From contig OW240915.1 of NCBI GenBank assembly GCA_933207985.1, positions 125,382,840 through 125,446,839 on the forward strand: a stretch of DNA of 64,000 nt, given 5' to 3'. Both the position numbers and the translations under genes were made by a program. The DNA is from Pelobates cultripes (taxonomy: Eukaryota; Chordata; Amphibia; Anura; Pelobatidae). Positions 34,458 through 45,530 of this stretch are shown here, one piece after another (the first letter of the stretch is position 1; every line of letters begins with the position of its first letter). The notes under the pieces are model-generated. The model did no database searches, was not told the origin of the DNA, and was given only the letters and a program-made list of their open reading frames with translations.

Positions 34458-36151
34458 ATCTGATGAACCTGTGTTTGTTGACGGGTCCAGATTCTGTTCA
34501 GATGGGAAGTACTATACAGGTTATGCTATATGGTATCCAAAACGAGGATATTCAGTAGAGCATAAATTGCCAGGTCATTTGTCAGCACAGAGAGCAGAAC
34601 TAGAAGCATTAAAAACAGTACTGACACTTGAGGAAAAAGAAGGGCGTCCCCTAGTGATATATAGTGATAGTTCATATGTGGTTAGATCACTAACAGAACA
34701 TTTAGCTATATGGAAAAGAAGAGGGTTCGTAGATGCCTCAAATAAAGTGTTAGCACACAAAGAGACACTAGAGACCATATTTGGAATTGCGTCTCAAGAG
34801 CCATGTTTACATGCTATAGTTAAAGTTCCTGCCCATCAAAAAGGTAAAGATTTACTTAGTGAAGAAAATGATATAGCTGATAAATTTGCCAAAAGAGCAG
34901 CTTTAACTGGTGAAAATGCATTGCAGACAGAACCTATGTTAGTAGCAGTGGTTAGAAAGACTAACACACAGCCTCCATCTTTTGCAGAAGAACAGGCAAA
35001 GGATTCGTCCCTTGCGGCTTCTCGGGTTGATCCAAAACCTCCATTTGTTCATGAGAACGGGGTTTTGTGTCATGACCAAAACGGAGAACTGTGTCCGGTC
35101 ATGCCAGAACATCTAAAAGTGTTATTTACTCAATATAATCATGAAAGTTTAGGTCACATTGGACAGCAGAAATTGTTAGAGGTACTCAGAGATAAGTTTT
35201 ATTGGGATAACATGGAAAAGACTGTACAACAGGTAGTGCAATCATGTTTGATATGTGCACAAATAAATCCCAGACCTAAAGGACAAAAACCGCCTATACA
35301 ACGTATAGCACCTGCAAATGGTCCTTGGACTACTTTGCAAATTGATTTTATTGGGCCATTACCAACAGGTAAGAATGGATTAAAATATGCCTTAGTAGTT
35401 GTGGATGTATTCTCTAAATGGTTGGAAGTAATTCCTCTGACTAAAGATGATTCACAAAAAACGGCTGAAGCATTATGGACACACAAGATGGGGATTTCCT
35501 AGACTTCTAGAGTCAGACAGAGGTACCCATTTCACAGGGAAATTCATGCAAGCACTGTGTGCTATTCTAGGCATAGAGCAGAGATTTCATGTTCCATATC
35601 ATCCACAATCTGCTGGGATTGTGGAACGTATGAATCGAACATTGAAATCTAGACTTTCAAAAATGTTACTTGAGAAAGGCAACACATGGGTACAGGCACT
35701 TCCTGCTGTACTTATGGGTATTAGAGGCACTATGTCTTCAGCTACACAATACACTCCATTTGAATTGATGACAGGTAGGAAAATGCAGTTGAATTTTCCT
35801 AATGAACCATATTTGTCTACCCCACAGAAAGATGCAATTGCTAAAAATAAATGGTTGCAAATGCTGCAGGAAAATTTGGAGCAAATTCTTCCACATGCAG
35901 CTACTCGTATGTGCAAAATGGCACCTCCTGATTTTTCAAAGTTTTTAAAGGGGGGTATGGTCATGATAAAAACTTTTAGGAAAACTGGACCTTGGGAGGC
36001 AAATTGGGAAGGTCCTTATAACATAACAGATACAATGGGACAAACAATGGTACAAGTGCAAAGACCTCTTGATGGTTCACGGAATAAACGGAGGCAAAAT
36101 TGTTTTTGGGTTCATGCAGATCAATGCAAATTGTATAAACTTACAACATAA
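34414..36151 (+). pseudogene. pol: ERV RNase H and integrase, one frameshift
   Basis: RNase H begins FVDGSRF (about 34477) with SAQRAELEAL, YSDSSYVVRSL and a C-terminal ADKFAKRAA. Integrase zinc-binding domain: HESLGH ... CLICAQ (about 35142-35265). Catalytic core: first Asp in LQIDFIGPL (about 35336). The frame closes at 35502 and the next frame carries the second Asp (LESDRGTHF, near 35510) and the Glu in HPQSAGIVERMNR (near 35605-35640). An indel lies between 35447 and 35502. The C-terminal part ends at 36151 with a WEGPYNITD block. Not translatable as one product as sequenced. Confidence 0.8.
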
Positions 36152-36244
36152 TTTGGTAATATATTGATACTGCTTTGTTTTTCTTAGTTTATTTTAGATA
36201 ATTTGTAAGCAGACCTACAGACGAAAGTTGGCCGGTGACAGACG

Positions 36245-37450
36245 ATGTATTCTCAAAGACAACCGTGTAGCAGAAAGAAGCTGTTAGTCAGCATCCTGCT
36301 AACATTGATGACTACAGTTCTTGTAATAGTTATTTTTAAGATGAACAAAACGACTTTCAATCAGCAATTAAAGAATGACTTATTTGGAAATATTAGAAAA
36401 AAGAGAGACAATGAACAAGTATTAAAAGGTCATGTTTGTTTCGGGACAAAAGATGGCTATCTACAAGTATGTAATGTGAGAATTAATTTCACTGGAGATA
36501 GTGTTATTAATTTAAACATTACAATAGGTCCTAATGATATATTTAGTTGGACCAAAGGTTCATTTGTACAAGACAATGTAAAAACGGGATCATGGGAACT
36601 TAACATATTACAAAATGCATATATCATGATTGTAGTTAATGGAGAGGAAATGGTAAATTGGTCAGGTGACATGTATGTGAACGTTGCACAAACTTCAGTA
36701 ACAACGCGAGGAAGAGGTGGTGAGGTACTTTATACAATACAATACTGGCTTATACATTTAGAGCCAGAATTCCTCTTAAAAAACAATACTCCAGGTATAC
36801 CTTGGATATGGGAAATACGAGCATCTAGGAAATCGTTGACAGTAAGAGTTAACATGATGTTTCTGGTAACTGATTATGTTATGCGAGATATCATAATGAA
36901 GCCTAGTCTTGTAGATATCCAGGAAGGAAAGGAAAGACTTAGATTAACATGTAGTACACATATAAGTTTACCCCCTGAGTCTGTAATGACATGGAAAAGG
37001 GAAGGAATGTTTTTGGGTAGTATGTCACATACAACGCCAAAGGTTATTCACAGAGGTGTACTAGGAAAGGTGGATTGGTCGGAAGAAATGTTTGTTTTCT
37101 ATTTAGACAAGCCTACCTACAGTGATAGTGGAAACTATCAATGTTGTATAATGTTAAGAAATCATCATGAGAGATGTGGTGATGTTAAGGTAAATGTATT
37201 CTCTCCCAGAATGGTAGAATGCAAAAATAAGGTTTTTAAGTTATCAAGTCCCTTTCAATTGAATCATTTTCAATCAAAGCCTTTGTTATTAGATGGGAAA
37301 TTTGCAACAATAGTTTGGCATTTTAATGTTTCACAGTGGAAAATCTCAAGTAAATTTCCACAATGTAAGGAACATTTATTAAATATGGAACGAGGCTTAG
37401 AACATTGGTTTGGAGGAAGTAAAGTATCAAACAGAAAAAAAGAGATATAG
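36245..37450 (+). pseudogene. env: ERV envelope: leader and surface part with Ig-like domain
   Basis: Surface half of the envelope, the receptor-binding part of a retroviral fusion protein. The first 401 codons are open. Residues 10-32 form a basic-then-hydrophobic signal anchor (KKLLVSILLTLMTTVLVIVIF), and RKKR at 51-54 is a furin-type site. Residues 60-200 are beta-rich with several N-glycosylation sites. Residues ~219-319 form an immunoglobulin-like domain: C236, W250, and D294-x-G296-x-Y298-x-C300. The frame closes at 37450 just after an A-run beside a Lys/Arg cluster, where the surface/transmembrane cleavage site is expected. The remainder is in another frame from before 37462, so a one-base shift in the 37435-37441 A-run separates the halves. 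No intron-like sequence interrupts the Ig region. Confidence 0.75.
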
Positions 37451-38856
37451 TAGAAGGAATTATGGCTGGATTTGGTACTATAGGAAGTATCACCAATTCT
37501 ATGGATATTCAAACATTAAAGAATGATTTGGGAACTGTAGGGTTAATAGGGGGAAAAGGATTGCATATTCAAAGAGGTTTAAATCAAATATTGAAAAATA
37601 TGGTTATGAGCACAGCCTCTGTTATTGCACCCTCTGTTCAACATTTACAGGAAGCTACTTTGGCATTAATGAGAAATGCAGATTTATCCCAGGTAGCCAA
37701 AGCTTGTTTAGAGATACAAGTTGAATATTCTACAGATTTTAAGGTGATGGCACAAGCATTACAAGGTGGTACTACTCCTATAGAACTCAAACTTAGTTTA
37801 CCTGAGGAGTTTGCGTTCGCTAAAAATCATACAGATTTATGGGTTAACAAATGGTTGGGATGTAACAATGATATATGTATAAGTTCTTCTTTAATACCAA
37901 TTTCTGGTATTGAAAAAACACTATTTTCAATGTCGGTATTAGGAATTCCTATTAGTAACACACAATTATTATTTTATAAATTACAATATCCTTATTTTGT
38001 ATTTTATAATAACTTTACTGAACTTGAGCAGGTAGATCTTTCTAGTTGTCTACATTTTACATCCAAAATAATATGTTTAAATAACCAAGTTGAAACCATT
38101 TATCATTCATGTTTTCATAACCAAAGTTCATGTTCTGGTAAAATTAAAACAGTTAAAAATCCTCATGAAATTGTAACTCCCATAGAAAAAGACAAAGTAT
38201 GTGTACAGGTTATGTCAAATAATGAGTTAGTAAGAGCTACATTTTCAGAATGTACACATTCAGAAACATTACTGAAAGGGTTATATTGTATCAATGGGGG
38301 TCCACTAATAATACATATTCAAGGAACTCAAGTTAACATATCGAATAGTCCTATACAAGATATAGATATTATGCCTATTCAATTAAATGTTTCACAAACA
38401 AATGAGTTTCCATGGAGAAAGTGGGCAGATGAGATTAGGAAAGACAAGATATTATTATATTCGTTACAAAAACAGTTGAAAGAAACAGAAATTCAATTTG
38501 AACATGAACAGGGTAAATTAAAGGAGATAGAACATGAATGGTCAATTGTTTCTAGTTCCTCTTGGTGGAATGACATAATTAAAAGTACAAACACACTTGC
38601 TAAATCATCTGTAGGATCAGCAATTGTAAATATTTTATTTCATCCATTTATTATTGTTATATGTGTATCTATAATATGTATTGTTTTACAAGTAATTATG
38701 CAATGTAGAATTAGAAAACTGTATATACTCATAAATGAAAAGGCTAAACAGAAGGAGAATACACTAAAGGAAACTGTAAACAGGGTAATACACAATACTT
38801 CCAAGGAATCTCAGATACCGGGTAGCTATGAACACATCTCTTCTTATACCCAATGA
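37444..38856 (+). pseudogene. env: ERV envelope: transmembrane subunit
   Basis: The membrane-fusion half of Env. It is open from before the ATG at 37462, directly after a basic cluster. It starts with a glycine/alanine-rich, fusion-peptide-like stretch (MAGFGTIGSITNS), followed by a long helical region (LNQILKNMVMSTASVIAP, HLQEATLALMRNA). A cysteine-rich middle follows, with several Cys but no clear CX6CC motif. A pre-membrane coiled coil (LQKQLKETEIQFEHEQGKL), a tryptophan pair (SSSWWND), one membrane helix (FHPFIIVICVSIICIVLQVI) and a ~50-residue tail complete it. The long ectodomain (~390 residues) exceeds the usual gammaretroviral size and is nearer to foamy-virus proportions. Ends at TGA 38854-38856, about 90 bp before the 3' LTR. 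Confidence 0.75.
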
Positions 38857-38935
38857 CTGTGATATGAAATGTGATACGAATGATGTATGAATGGACAGGT
38901 AAATAACATTATTATGGTTTATAAGTAAACCATAA

Positions 38936-39509
38936 ACAGAGGGAAATGTAGAATATTGCATATTCTGTATGTTCCTATTCAAATACATATTAAGGTGTGG
39001 CTGTCTAATGGGTTAAACAGAACAGATGGTGTTTGCTACTCTGTAATATGAGGTCTCTGGAATTTGCTGTATAAGAGATTTGAGGCGGTCTTTATATAGG
39101 GAACTTCCTTATATGGCAGGGTCTAAACTAAACATTATGACGTAATTTGGGGTATATAGAGTCAAGGACAAAGGATTACGTCGCTCTTCCTGCTACGATC
39201 CGTTTGCTCTCCTCTCTGATGTCAAGACGACTCTCTGTAACATCGTTAAGAATTACCATCTGTTAAGTATATATAACTGTTTCCTGTTGAATGTAGAATA
39301 AATACTCATTTTTTATAAGGAACGTCAGATTGCGTATTACTAATTTTCAATAATATAGACATATATTATTGTGGCGAGCATTTGGCCCAAGACTATATAT
39401 ACAAAAGACGTATATATATCAATCAACTGAAGACAAGAAGAAATATCTATATATATATATATACATACAAGACTTATTCAACTATAGAAAAACACAGCCA
39501 GTTATTACA
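38936..39509 (+). repeat. Polypurine tract and 3' LTR of the ERV
   Basis: acagagggaaa (38936-38946) precedes the LTR 38947-39509 (563 bp, TGTAGAATATTGC...TTATTACA). It is nearly identical to the 5' copy, pointing to recent integration. TSD gactg follows at 39510-39514. Confidence 0.85.
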
Positions 39510-40753
39510 GACTGCCTAAGATAGAATGGTTGTGCCTATTTTCTGTTGTGTACTGCGCGCCGGTATAGTGTGGCGTCTCCGGCTATGTTTAATTTATGCT
39601 GTACTGTGTATGTCTGTTCGAATCCTCCCCATTCGTTAGCATGGCTATTAAAACTGACTAAGTTGTATATTTTGAAGTAGAAAGGTAACGGTTTATGTCC
39701 TCGTGGTTTTCATTACTGTATGTTACAGCAGGGGCTGTTGGGAGGAGGACCTGGAAACGGTAGTCTCCCTCCAGTCCCCTCAACCAAAACCCCTGCTGCC
39801 CATCTTTGGAAACCCCCTGTAGTCTCCCTCCAGTCCCCTCAACCAAAACCCCTGCTGCCCATCTTTGGAAACCCCTGCCTGCTTTAAATATCAGTTATTT
39901 TGAATAAAGTGACAGTTGAGTGACCTGCTTTAAATATCAGTCTTTTTGAATAAAGTGGCAGTTGACTCTCAGACTGTGTTTCGTCTGGTTCTTGGGAGGA
40001 TTTGGGAATATTGCCTGCTTCCAGCTTTGTACTTGGTTATTGCATTCTACCAGCGGAGATCCTGGGATTATAAAATTGCAGCTCCGCAACAGACAGCATC
40101 AATACAATCCGCTACACCCTTGTTCGCTAAAATAGCTCTTTTACCGAACGAAGACCACCCTGAGTAGCAATTAGAACATAGAATTCTGTGTTATTGCATG
40201 AAACCGCAAGCTAATTGAGCGCTCCTGGGTGGACAGACGTAGGCGTTGAGCGCCTGGAACTAATTTCGGCATGGCTCTCCAGCAATCCCCGGTCCCCCAT
40301 GGAAGTCCTGTCTGACCCATTTACACGAATTGTACACGAATGGTGTTCGGGAGTTTCAATCAACCGAAAGAGGGGAGCACTCTCATGTAACCAGCTACAT
40401 TATATCTATGGGGGGTTTTGTGCAATTTTCACCTGAATGGTGACCGGCTCGCACCACTGATTTCATGGAACTCTGAGTCGGCTACAACCTCGTGGCGAGC
40501 TGGTCAAACTTCCACACGGTATAACTCCAAAACTACCGAATGGATTTCACGAAATTTGGATATGTTGCTCACATCACCCTCAGCTACCCAGGGATATGGT
40601 TTTTATATTGATATGTATAAAGTATGTTTCTAATAATTGTGAAAAATTTTAACTTTTCTGGCCACTAGATAATTGAGTTTGATATGTGCTCAAAGCCAAT
40701 TATCTAGCCTGGCCCAGAGGAGGAGTTATGTACTGTATAACTTGTGTGCCCTG

Positions 40754-40947
40754 TAAATATCAGTTATTTTGAATAAAGTGACCGCATGACACAAACCCCT
40801 TAAACGACAATGCAACTCTCTGCGAAAACTACTCACTACTTTCCACTTATACGATGTGTGGAGGATTCATCATGTAAAAGACCGAACATACTCACTACTC
40901 ATCGATACATAACACGTACCCTCGCATAGATACATTTCTCATGCCAG
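40754..40947. repeat. Two-part templated patch inside LTR-A
   Basis: 40754-40782 (taaatatcagttattttgaataaagtgac) equals the Gmr1-like LTR at 39886-39914 or its relatives. 40783-40947 (165 bp) equals LINE sequence at 41546-41710 with one mismatch seen. The related LTR at 23191-24147 lacks this block and reads through cccagtaaatcag. Confidence 0.85.
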
Positions 40948-41094
40948 TAAATCAGACTTGTTCCAGCATTAAGCCTTGGCTCATGTGTGGATTATTTGGT
41001 GATACCAGCAATTTGTTACTCTGTGGATTACTTGACGATTTTATTTTATGGGAAGAAGGGAATGCTTGACGGAGTAAAGGATTGTACCATCACA

Positions 41095-44000
41095 TGCACC
41101 TTTAATGTAAGGGGTTTAAACTTTCCCGTTAAGAGGCACTTACTGCACAGAGAACTCAACTCTAGGTGCAGATGTTGTCTGCCTGCAAGAGATACACTTT
41201 CAAACCACTGATTATCCACAACTTTGGTATGCTGACTACCACATGCAATTTTACGCCACCTCCCCCACACAATCCAAAGATGCAGCGATACTATTTAACA
41301 AACGTGTCTGTATCCATACAAACGCAGATAACAGAAGACCAGGGTAGATGTGTTTTTGTGGTGAGAACCATCAATAACACACTATATACTATAGCTAACA
41401 TCTATGCACCCAATGCCAACCAGCGCAACTTGCTTCACCATATACTCAACAAACTGTCCAAAATCCAACAGGGAGTGACTGTTCTATATGGCACAAACTT
41501 TGATACAATGGATGCAAACCTTTATCCAATGCTACCACACAAGAGCGCATGACACAAACCCCTTAAACGACAATGCAACTCTCTGCGAAAACTACTCACT
41601 ACTTTCCACTTATACGATGTGTGGAGGATTCATCATGTAAAAGACCGAACATACTCACTACTCATCGATACATAACATGTACCCTCGCATAGATACATTT
41701 CTCATGCCAGGAACATCACTTAACCAAGTGTTGAGGTGCTCCATAGACCGTATAACCTGGTCCAATCATGTACCGGTCACTCTAGACTTCGTAGACCAAT
41801 ACAAATTCAAACACCGCAGCCCGTAGAAGCTTAACTCCACACTTCGAAAGGGAACTACGCGGCTCTATAGAGCAATATTTTGTAGAAAATAGCAAACCAG
41901 GTGTAACGGATCACCTGGCACCCTGACTGGGTACCTCAGTTGAAGGATGCTCCTAGTGCTTCCTGAGGGCTCCAACCATCCAGCTGACACCATAACCACT
42001 GTAGAATCCTCCAGAGAGCAAGACAGGAACAATCTCTTACAAGAGCTTAGCAGTGATATAGCAAGGGAGTATGACTAGCATAGCAATCCCTTGTAGGAGA
42101 TTCCCCCAATAAAGGACGGCACTCCAAATTGAGGGTGAAGTAGAACTGACTGTACTGGCACATACAACGTCTTTTATTCACAATCCACAAATATAGTACT
42201 GGCCACAGGGTTTTGAAATACAACCAATCAATCCGTACAATACACACAGACACTCCCACACAAAATCCTCCCCTCTGCCTGTGATATGATTACTAAACAC
42301 AATGGTTAATCTAATTATCACAGGCAGAGAAATACAGTATTATAAAACATATCACAGGGACCCCAAACATGCAATAACCCCATATATCCTCAGGACCGGG
42401 GGATCTGGGTGAACCACATATCCAAAATTCACCCAGATCCGTGCAGTACTTTGGAAGATACAGTTTAATGCAGATTTTTACAGAACATATGCAGGCTATA
42501 TGAAAAACAATTACTGTATAAGGTGTCCCCTGTTGTATAGTCCAAAACAACTGCACGATGTCTCTGTGCACCAAATACAGGCGAGATGGCACCGTGTTGA
42601 AAAGTCCAAACAGTGTCTGTGAGTTAAAATGGCCGCCATCCATTGTTCTCACCATGTGCTTCATCCATTGTTCTCACCATGTGCCTCTGATACATGAAAT
42701 GGTGGCCACCCAGTACCTCCACAGTATGTCCCCAGATGGTTCTTAAAAGGACAGCAGCAGCACAACACAAATCCAAAATGCCCAAATCATGTCTTTAAAG
42801 GGCAATACATCCCAGGGGCCATAGTCACATGGCAGGAGGATGGCAATCAGTCTTCTCCAATGCCCAGTGGCGAGGTCGGTTTCGTCACACCGGGTATGTC
42901 TCAACAAACGATTTGGGTAACACACAAAACGGTTGCTAAGGGTCTACTCATACGCAGAGCAGCCTACCTGCGTAAACAATCCAAAACCCAGCTAATAGCA
43001 TGTAAACAAGAATGACATGACCTTAACATCCAAAACCAATCCAAACCCATCCCAGAACTACAATCCCAAATAGCTACTATCACCAGACATATCCACCAAA
43101 GGGCCTTAGATACCATGAGTTTTCAGCTACAACGTTTGAAAGCCAACCACTATGTGCAGGGCAACAAAGCAGGGAAAATACTAGCCAAACATATAAAAAA
43201 CCAGCAAGTAAAACAAAAAAATGCATTCCTTCTAACACATAATGGTACCAAAATTATGATACCCGGGGATATAAGCAATGAATTTGCAAATTACTACACA
43301 ACCTTATATAACCTAAAGAATGATGTGTCCACCCCCCAACCGATTCAGTAATGTATTAATGCCTACCTTGACACGGTCCAGCTACCCAGACTTCCACCAA
43401 AACAATAAGACATCCTTAAAAATCTCATCACAGACCGAGAATTTATAGAGGTCATAGACGCACTGCCTGTGGGGAGGGCGCCCGGCCCTGACGGGTATGA
43501 TAACTCCTACTATTAAATTTTTTTTATAGAAACTCCTGCGCCACAACTGCCGCGGGCGTGCTCTGAAGCGCTGTCCACGTAGGCACTGCACAAAGAGGTG
43601 ATGCTTGCACCCATAGTGACCTTGCCAAAACCGGGCAAACCCCCTCATGTCCCACAGAACTTCAGACCAATATCCTTACTCAACACTGATGCAAATATTT
43701 TCGCAAAATGATATGCAAGACGCTTGGAATTAATACTACCCCGGTTGATGCATGATGACCAGGTGGGCTTCATCAGGGGACGCAAGGGTTCGGATAATAC
43801 CCGCAAGGCTACTACATAACCTAAAACGACTGGCCTGGGGAGGGGGACTGGTGGTATCCCTGGATGCCGAAAAAGCCTTTGACCGCCTCCACTGGGGGTT
43901 CCTGGAGGCAGTCCTGGCTAAATATGGCATGCCAGATGAATTCCTAGTTGCTGTACAGCTCCCCCACAGCACAAGTTTTAAATGCAGGGTTCCTTTCGGA

Positions 44001-45300
44001 TCCAATCACAATCTCCAATGGGTCAAAACAGGGGTGCCCGGTCTATCCACTCTTATGTGTCATGGCACTAGAGTCCTTGGCAGCACGGCTCAGGGCCAAT
44101 GACGCTATACACCGAATACAACTGGGAGACAGGGAATACAAGGCCAACCTCTTTGCAGACGACGTTGTGCTCACATTTACCAAATCGCACTCTCAAGACA
44201 TGGACGCTCATAAAACTGCCTGGCAAAATGACATAGACATACACCATACAATGGAAAAAAAGCCTCTAGCACAAAAAGGCAAATCGGCCTGCGCATCACA
44301 CTTTTAAATTATCCACAAACTCAAATACAGATGGTACATGGTGCTGGACAAGCTGGCAAGAATGTACCCAACCTCCTCGGGTACATGTTAGAGATGTGGA
44401 ACATCAAGGGGTACCATGTACAACACCTGGTGGACATGTCTGAGGTTGGGGCACTACTGGGAGAGGGTGAGGCTGACCATAACTCAACTCGTCATCTGGG
44501 ATATCTCTCGTTCCCCAGAGCTTTGCCTCCTATTCATGTCACTTGAGCAATTTGGCAGAATAGACGCCACACTGATTTTTCATGTCCTGGTAGTAGCAAA
44601 CACATTAACTAGAGAGTGGAAATCTACAAAGGTTCCTACCAAGGAAGCTCTCCTAAGTCAAATCAGCACCAATCCTGACTATGAATGCCGAACATAAAAA
44701 TACTCCCAAAGGGGTGCTACACTCAGAAGGGTCCAAGAGAAATAGGAGGCGTACACTAGACGTGCTGAGCCTTGAGCAGAAGGTGGGAGAAAAAAAAAAA
44801 AGAAAAGAACACTCTACCATAAGCTATCGAAGTTTGTACCAAACCACTGATCGCTTGCACACATACCTTTGAATCTCACAAAACCCACTTGTTTATAGTG
44901 TATATAGTTCTCTTGCTCTTAGTTATGCCCAACCTACTATTCTCCCCATACACCCTCCCACTTACCCATGCACTCCCTCACGACTCTGAACCACAAGGGT
45001 CTGATCAGCCACACCAGCAGTAACAGGGTGTTGGAAACATCTGCACACAATGACAAAACCCTGCACTAGGATAATTAGAAGGCAGCAACATACAATCTCA
45101 CACTCAGACAAACAAGTTCCCCACGAGCCTCTACCCACCTCCGAGCCCAATAGGGATGAAACAATAAATAAGCCCAACGAAGATGAGAACCTGAGAATAT
45201 ACCATCCCTGTCTATTACAAAGTTCCACCACTATAGATCCTACTAACAGCAGAGACACACAGCACTCGAAGGAAAACAATGGGCTAGTTACCTAATGGTT
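41095..45300 (+). pseudogene. Tx1/L1-type LINE ORF2, decayed
   Basis: Endonuclease N-terminus near 41095-41560 (CTFNVRGLN, then in other frames CLQE, and YTIANIYAPNANQ). After LTR-C it continues with the linker (LLIRRAAYLRKQSKTQL, about 42945-43000), the RT fingers (GRAPGPDGY near 43480; NFRPISLLNTDAN near 43662), GFIRGR, LVVSLDAEKAFDRLHW (about 43850), GSKQGCP, and FADDV near 44152-44166, the RT active site. A C-terminal zinc-knuckle-like MWWTC..H region follows near 44415-44450. Many stops and shifts. The 3' end is ill-defined, possibly 45300. Confidence 0.75.
41902..42889. repeat. Solo LTR-C inserted in the LINE
   Basis: Starts TGTAACGGATCACCTGGCACC and ends GGTTTCGTCACA, 988 bp. Flanks ccagg (41897-41901) and ccggg (42890-42894) differ by one base and fit an aged 5-bp duplication. 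The LINE reading continues on both sides. Part of it (42790-42850, gggccatagtcacatggcaggagg) matches, in reverse, the LTR-like block at 54549-55000 (cctcctcccgcatgactatggcccc). Confidence 0.75.
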
Positions 45301-45530
45301 TAGGGGCGCTGCTTGAAACACGCTACAAAATGGATATTGTCTTGTACATTAATGTTAATTTAAAGGCAAACTGTACTTGATTTAATGTAATCTGAGCCGA
45401 TGTGATGACCGCACTGCATGCATTTTTCCCATCCATGTTTTACTTTCTGTACCCGAAAACTAATAAAAACTATCACATTTAAAAATAAAAATAAAAAAAG
45501 ATCTGCTGATCCAAAAGAAACAACAGGATG
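45301..45530. other. LINE tail and spacer
   Basis: A-rich run near 45460-45500 (aaaaataaaaataaaaaaag) may be the LINE poly(A) tail. No gene. Confidence 0.4.

Larger units (their letters stand above)
30071..39509 (+). mobile_element. Endogenous retrovirus, class I-like, complete with env
   Basis: LTRs 30071-30630 and 38947-39509, gag, pro-pol and env in order, purine tract acagagggaaa before the 3' LTR, and a 5-bp TSD gactg. RT (LPQGF, YVDD), single Gag zinc knuckle, HPQSAG integrase and SAQRAEL RNase H place pol with gamma/epsilon-type retroviruses. Gag and pro share one frame across a UGA. Lesions: one stop and two frameshifts in pol, one frameshift in env, so this copy cannot make intact Pol or Env as sequenced. 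Confidence 0.9.
24918..40091 (+). mobile_element. Full-length Gmr1-like Ty3/gypsy retrotransposon (with nested ERV)
   Basis: Complete element: 5' LTR 24918-25470, one gag-pol ORF 25580-29962, a polypurine tract (ttttgggggagcat, 30030-30043), and a 3' LTR that starts at 30044, is split by the retrovirus after 27 bp, and resumes at 39515-40091. The perfect TSD gacag, uninterrupted ORF and nearly identical LTRs suggest recent insertion. The 3' LTR has a local duplication around 39805-39870 (ctccctccagtcccctcaacc repeated). Confidence 0.85.
30044..40091 (+). repeat. 3' LTR of the Gmr1-like element, interrupted
   Basis: Sequence 30044-30070 (tgtggcaaacctagccacttgggactg) continues at 39515 (cctaagatagaatgg...) and ends at 40091 (...ctccgcaaca). 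The retrovirus duplicated gactg at the breakpoint (30066-30070, 39510-39514). Confidence 0.85.
24310..40116. mobile_element. Solo LTR-B, split by the Gmr1-like element
   Basis: Native sequence is 24310-24917 plus 40097-40116 (about 630 bp). It starts TGTAGCGGAGAG and ends AATCCGCTACA, giving TG...CA ends with an 8-bp inverted match (TGTAGCGG/CCGCTACA). Its TSD ccctt is perfect at 24305-24309 and 40117-40121, interrupting LTR-A. No internal coding region; the family is not identified. Confidence 0.75.
24197..41094 (+). mobile_element. Solo LTR-A, split by nested insertions
   Basis: Native LTR-A sequence is 24197-24309 plus 40122-41094. It begins TGTGAAGAATCACCC and ends CCATCACA. The TSD tgcac is perfect at 24192-24196 and 41095-41099. 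Comparison with 23191-24147 shows collinearity across the split: ...cccttgttcagtaaaatag there against ...ccctt / gttcgctaaaatag here. It also carries a 194-bp foreign patch (40754-40947). Confidence 0.8.

Noticed and set aside
34414..34460. Programmed frameshift between RT and RNase H
   Set aside because: Retroviral frameshifts occur before or within pro/pol start, not between RT and RNase H; a simple indel explains it.
36890..37210. Host immunoglobulin-superfamily exon accidentally lying in the provirus
   Set aside because: The Ig segment is in one continuous frame with the preceding glycosylated env region, has no splice-like borders, and is followed by the env cleavage cluster and transmembrane subunit.
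44962..45295. Open frames near the LINE end as separate small genes
   Set aside because: They lie in the LINE's 3' region and lack recognisable motifs.
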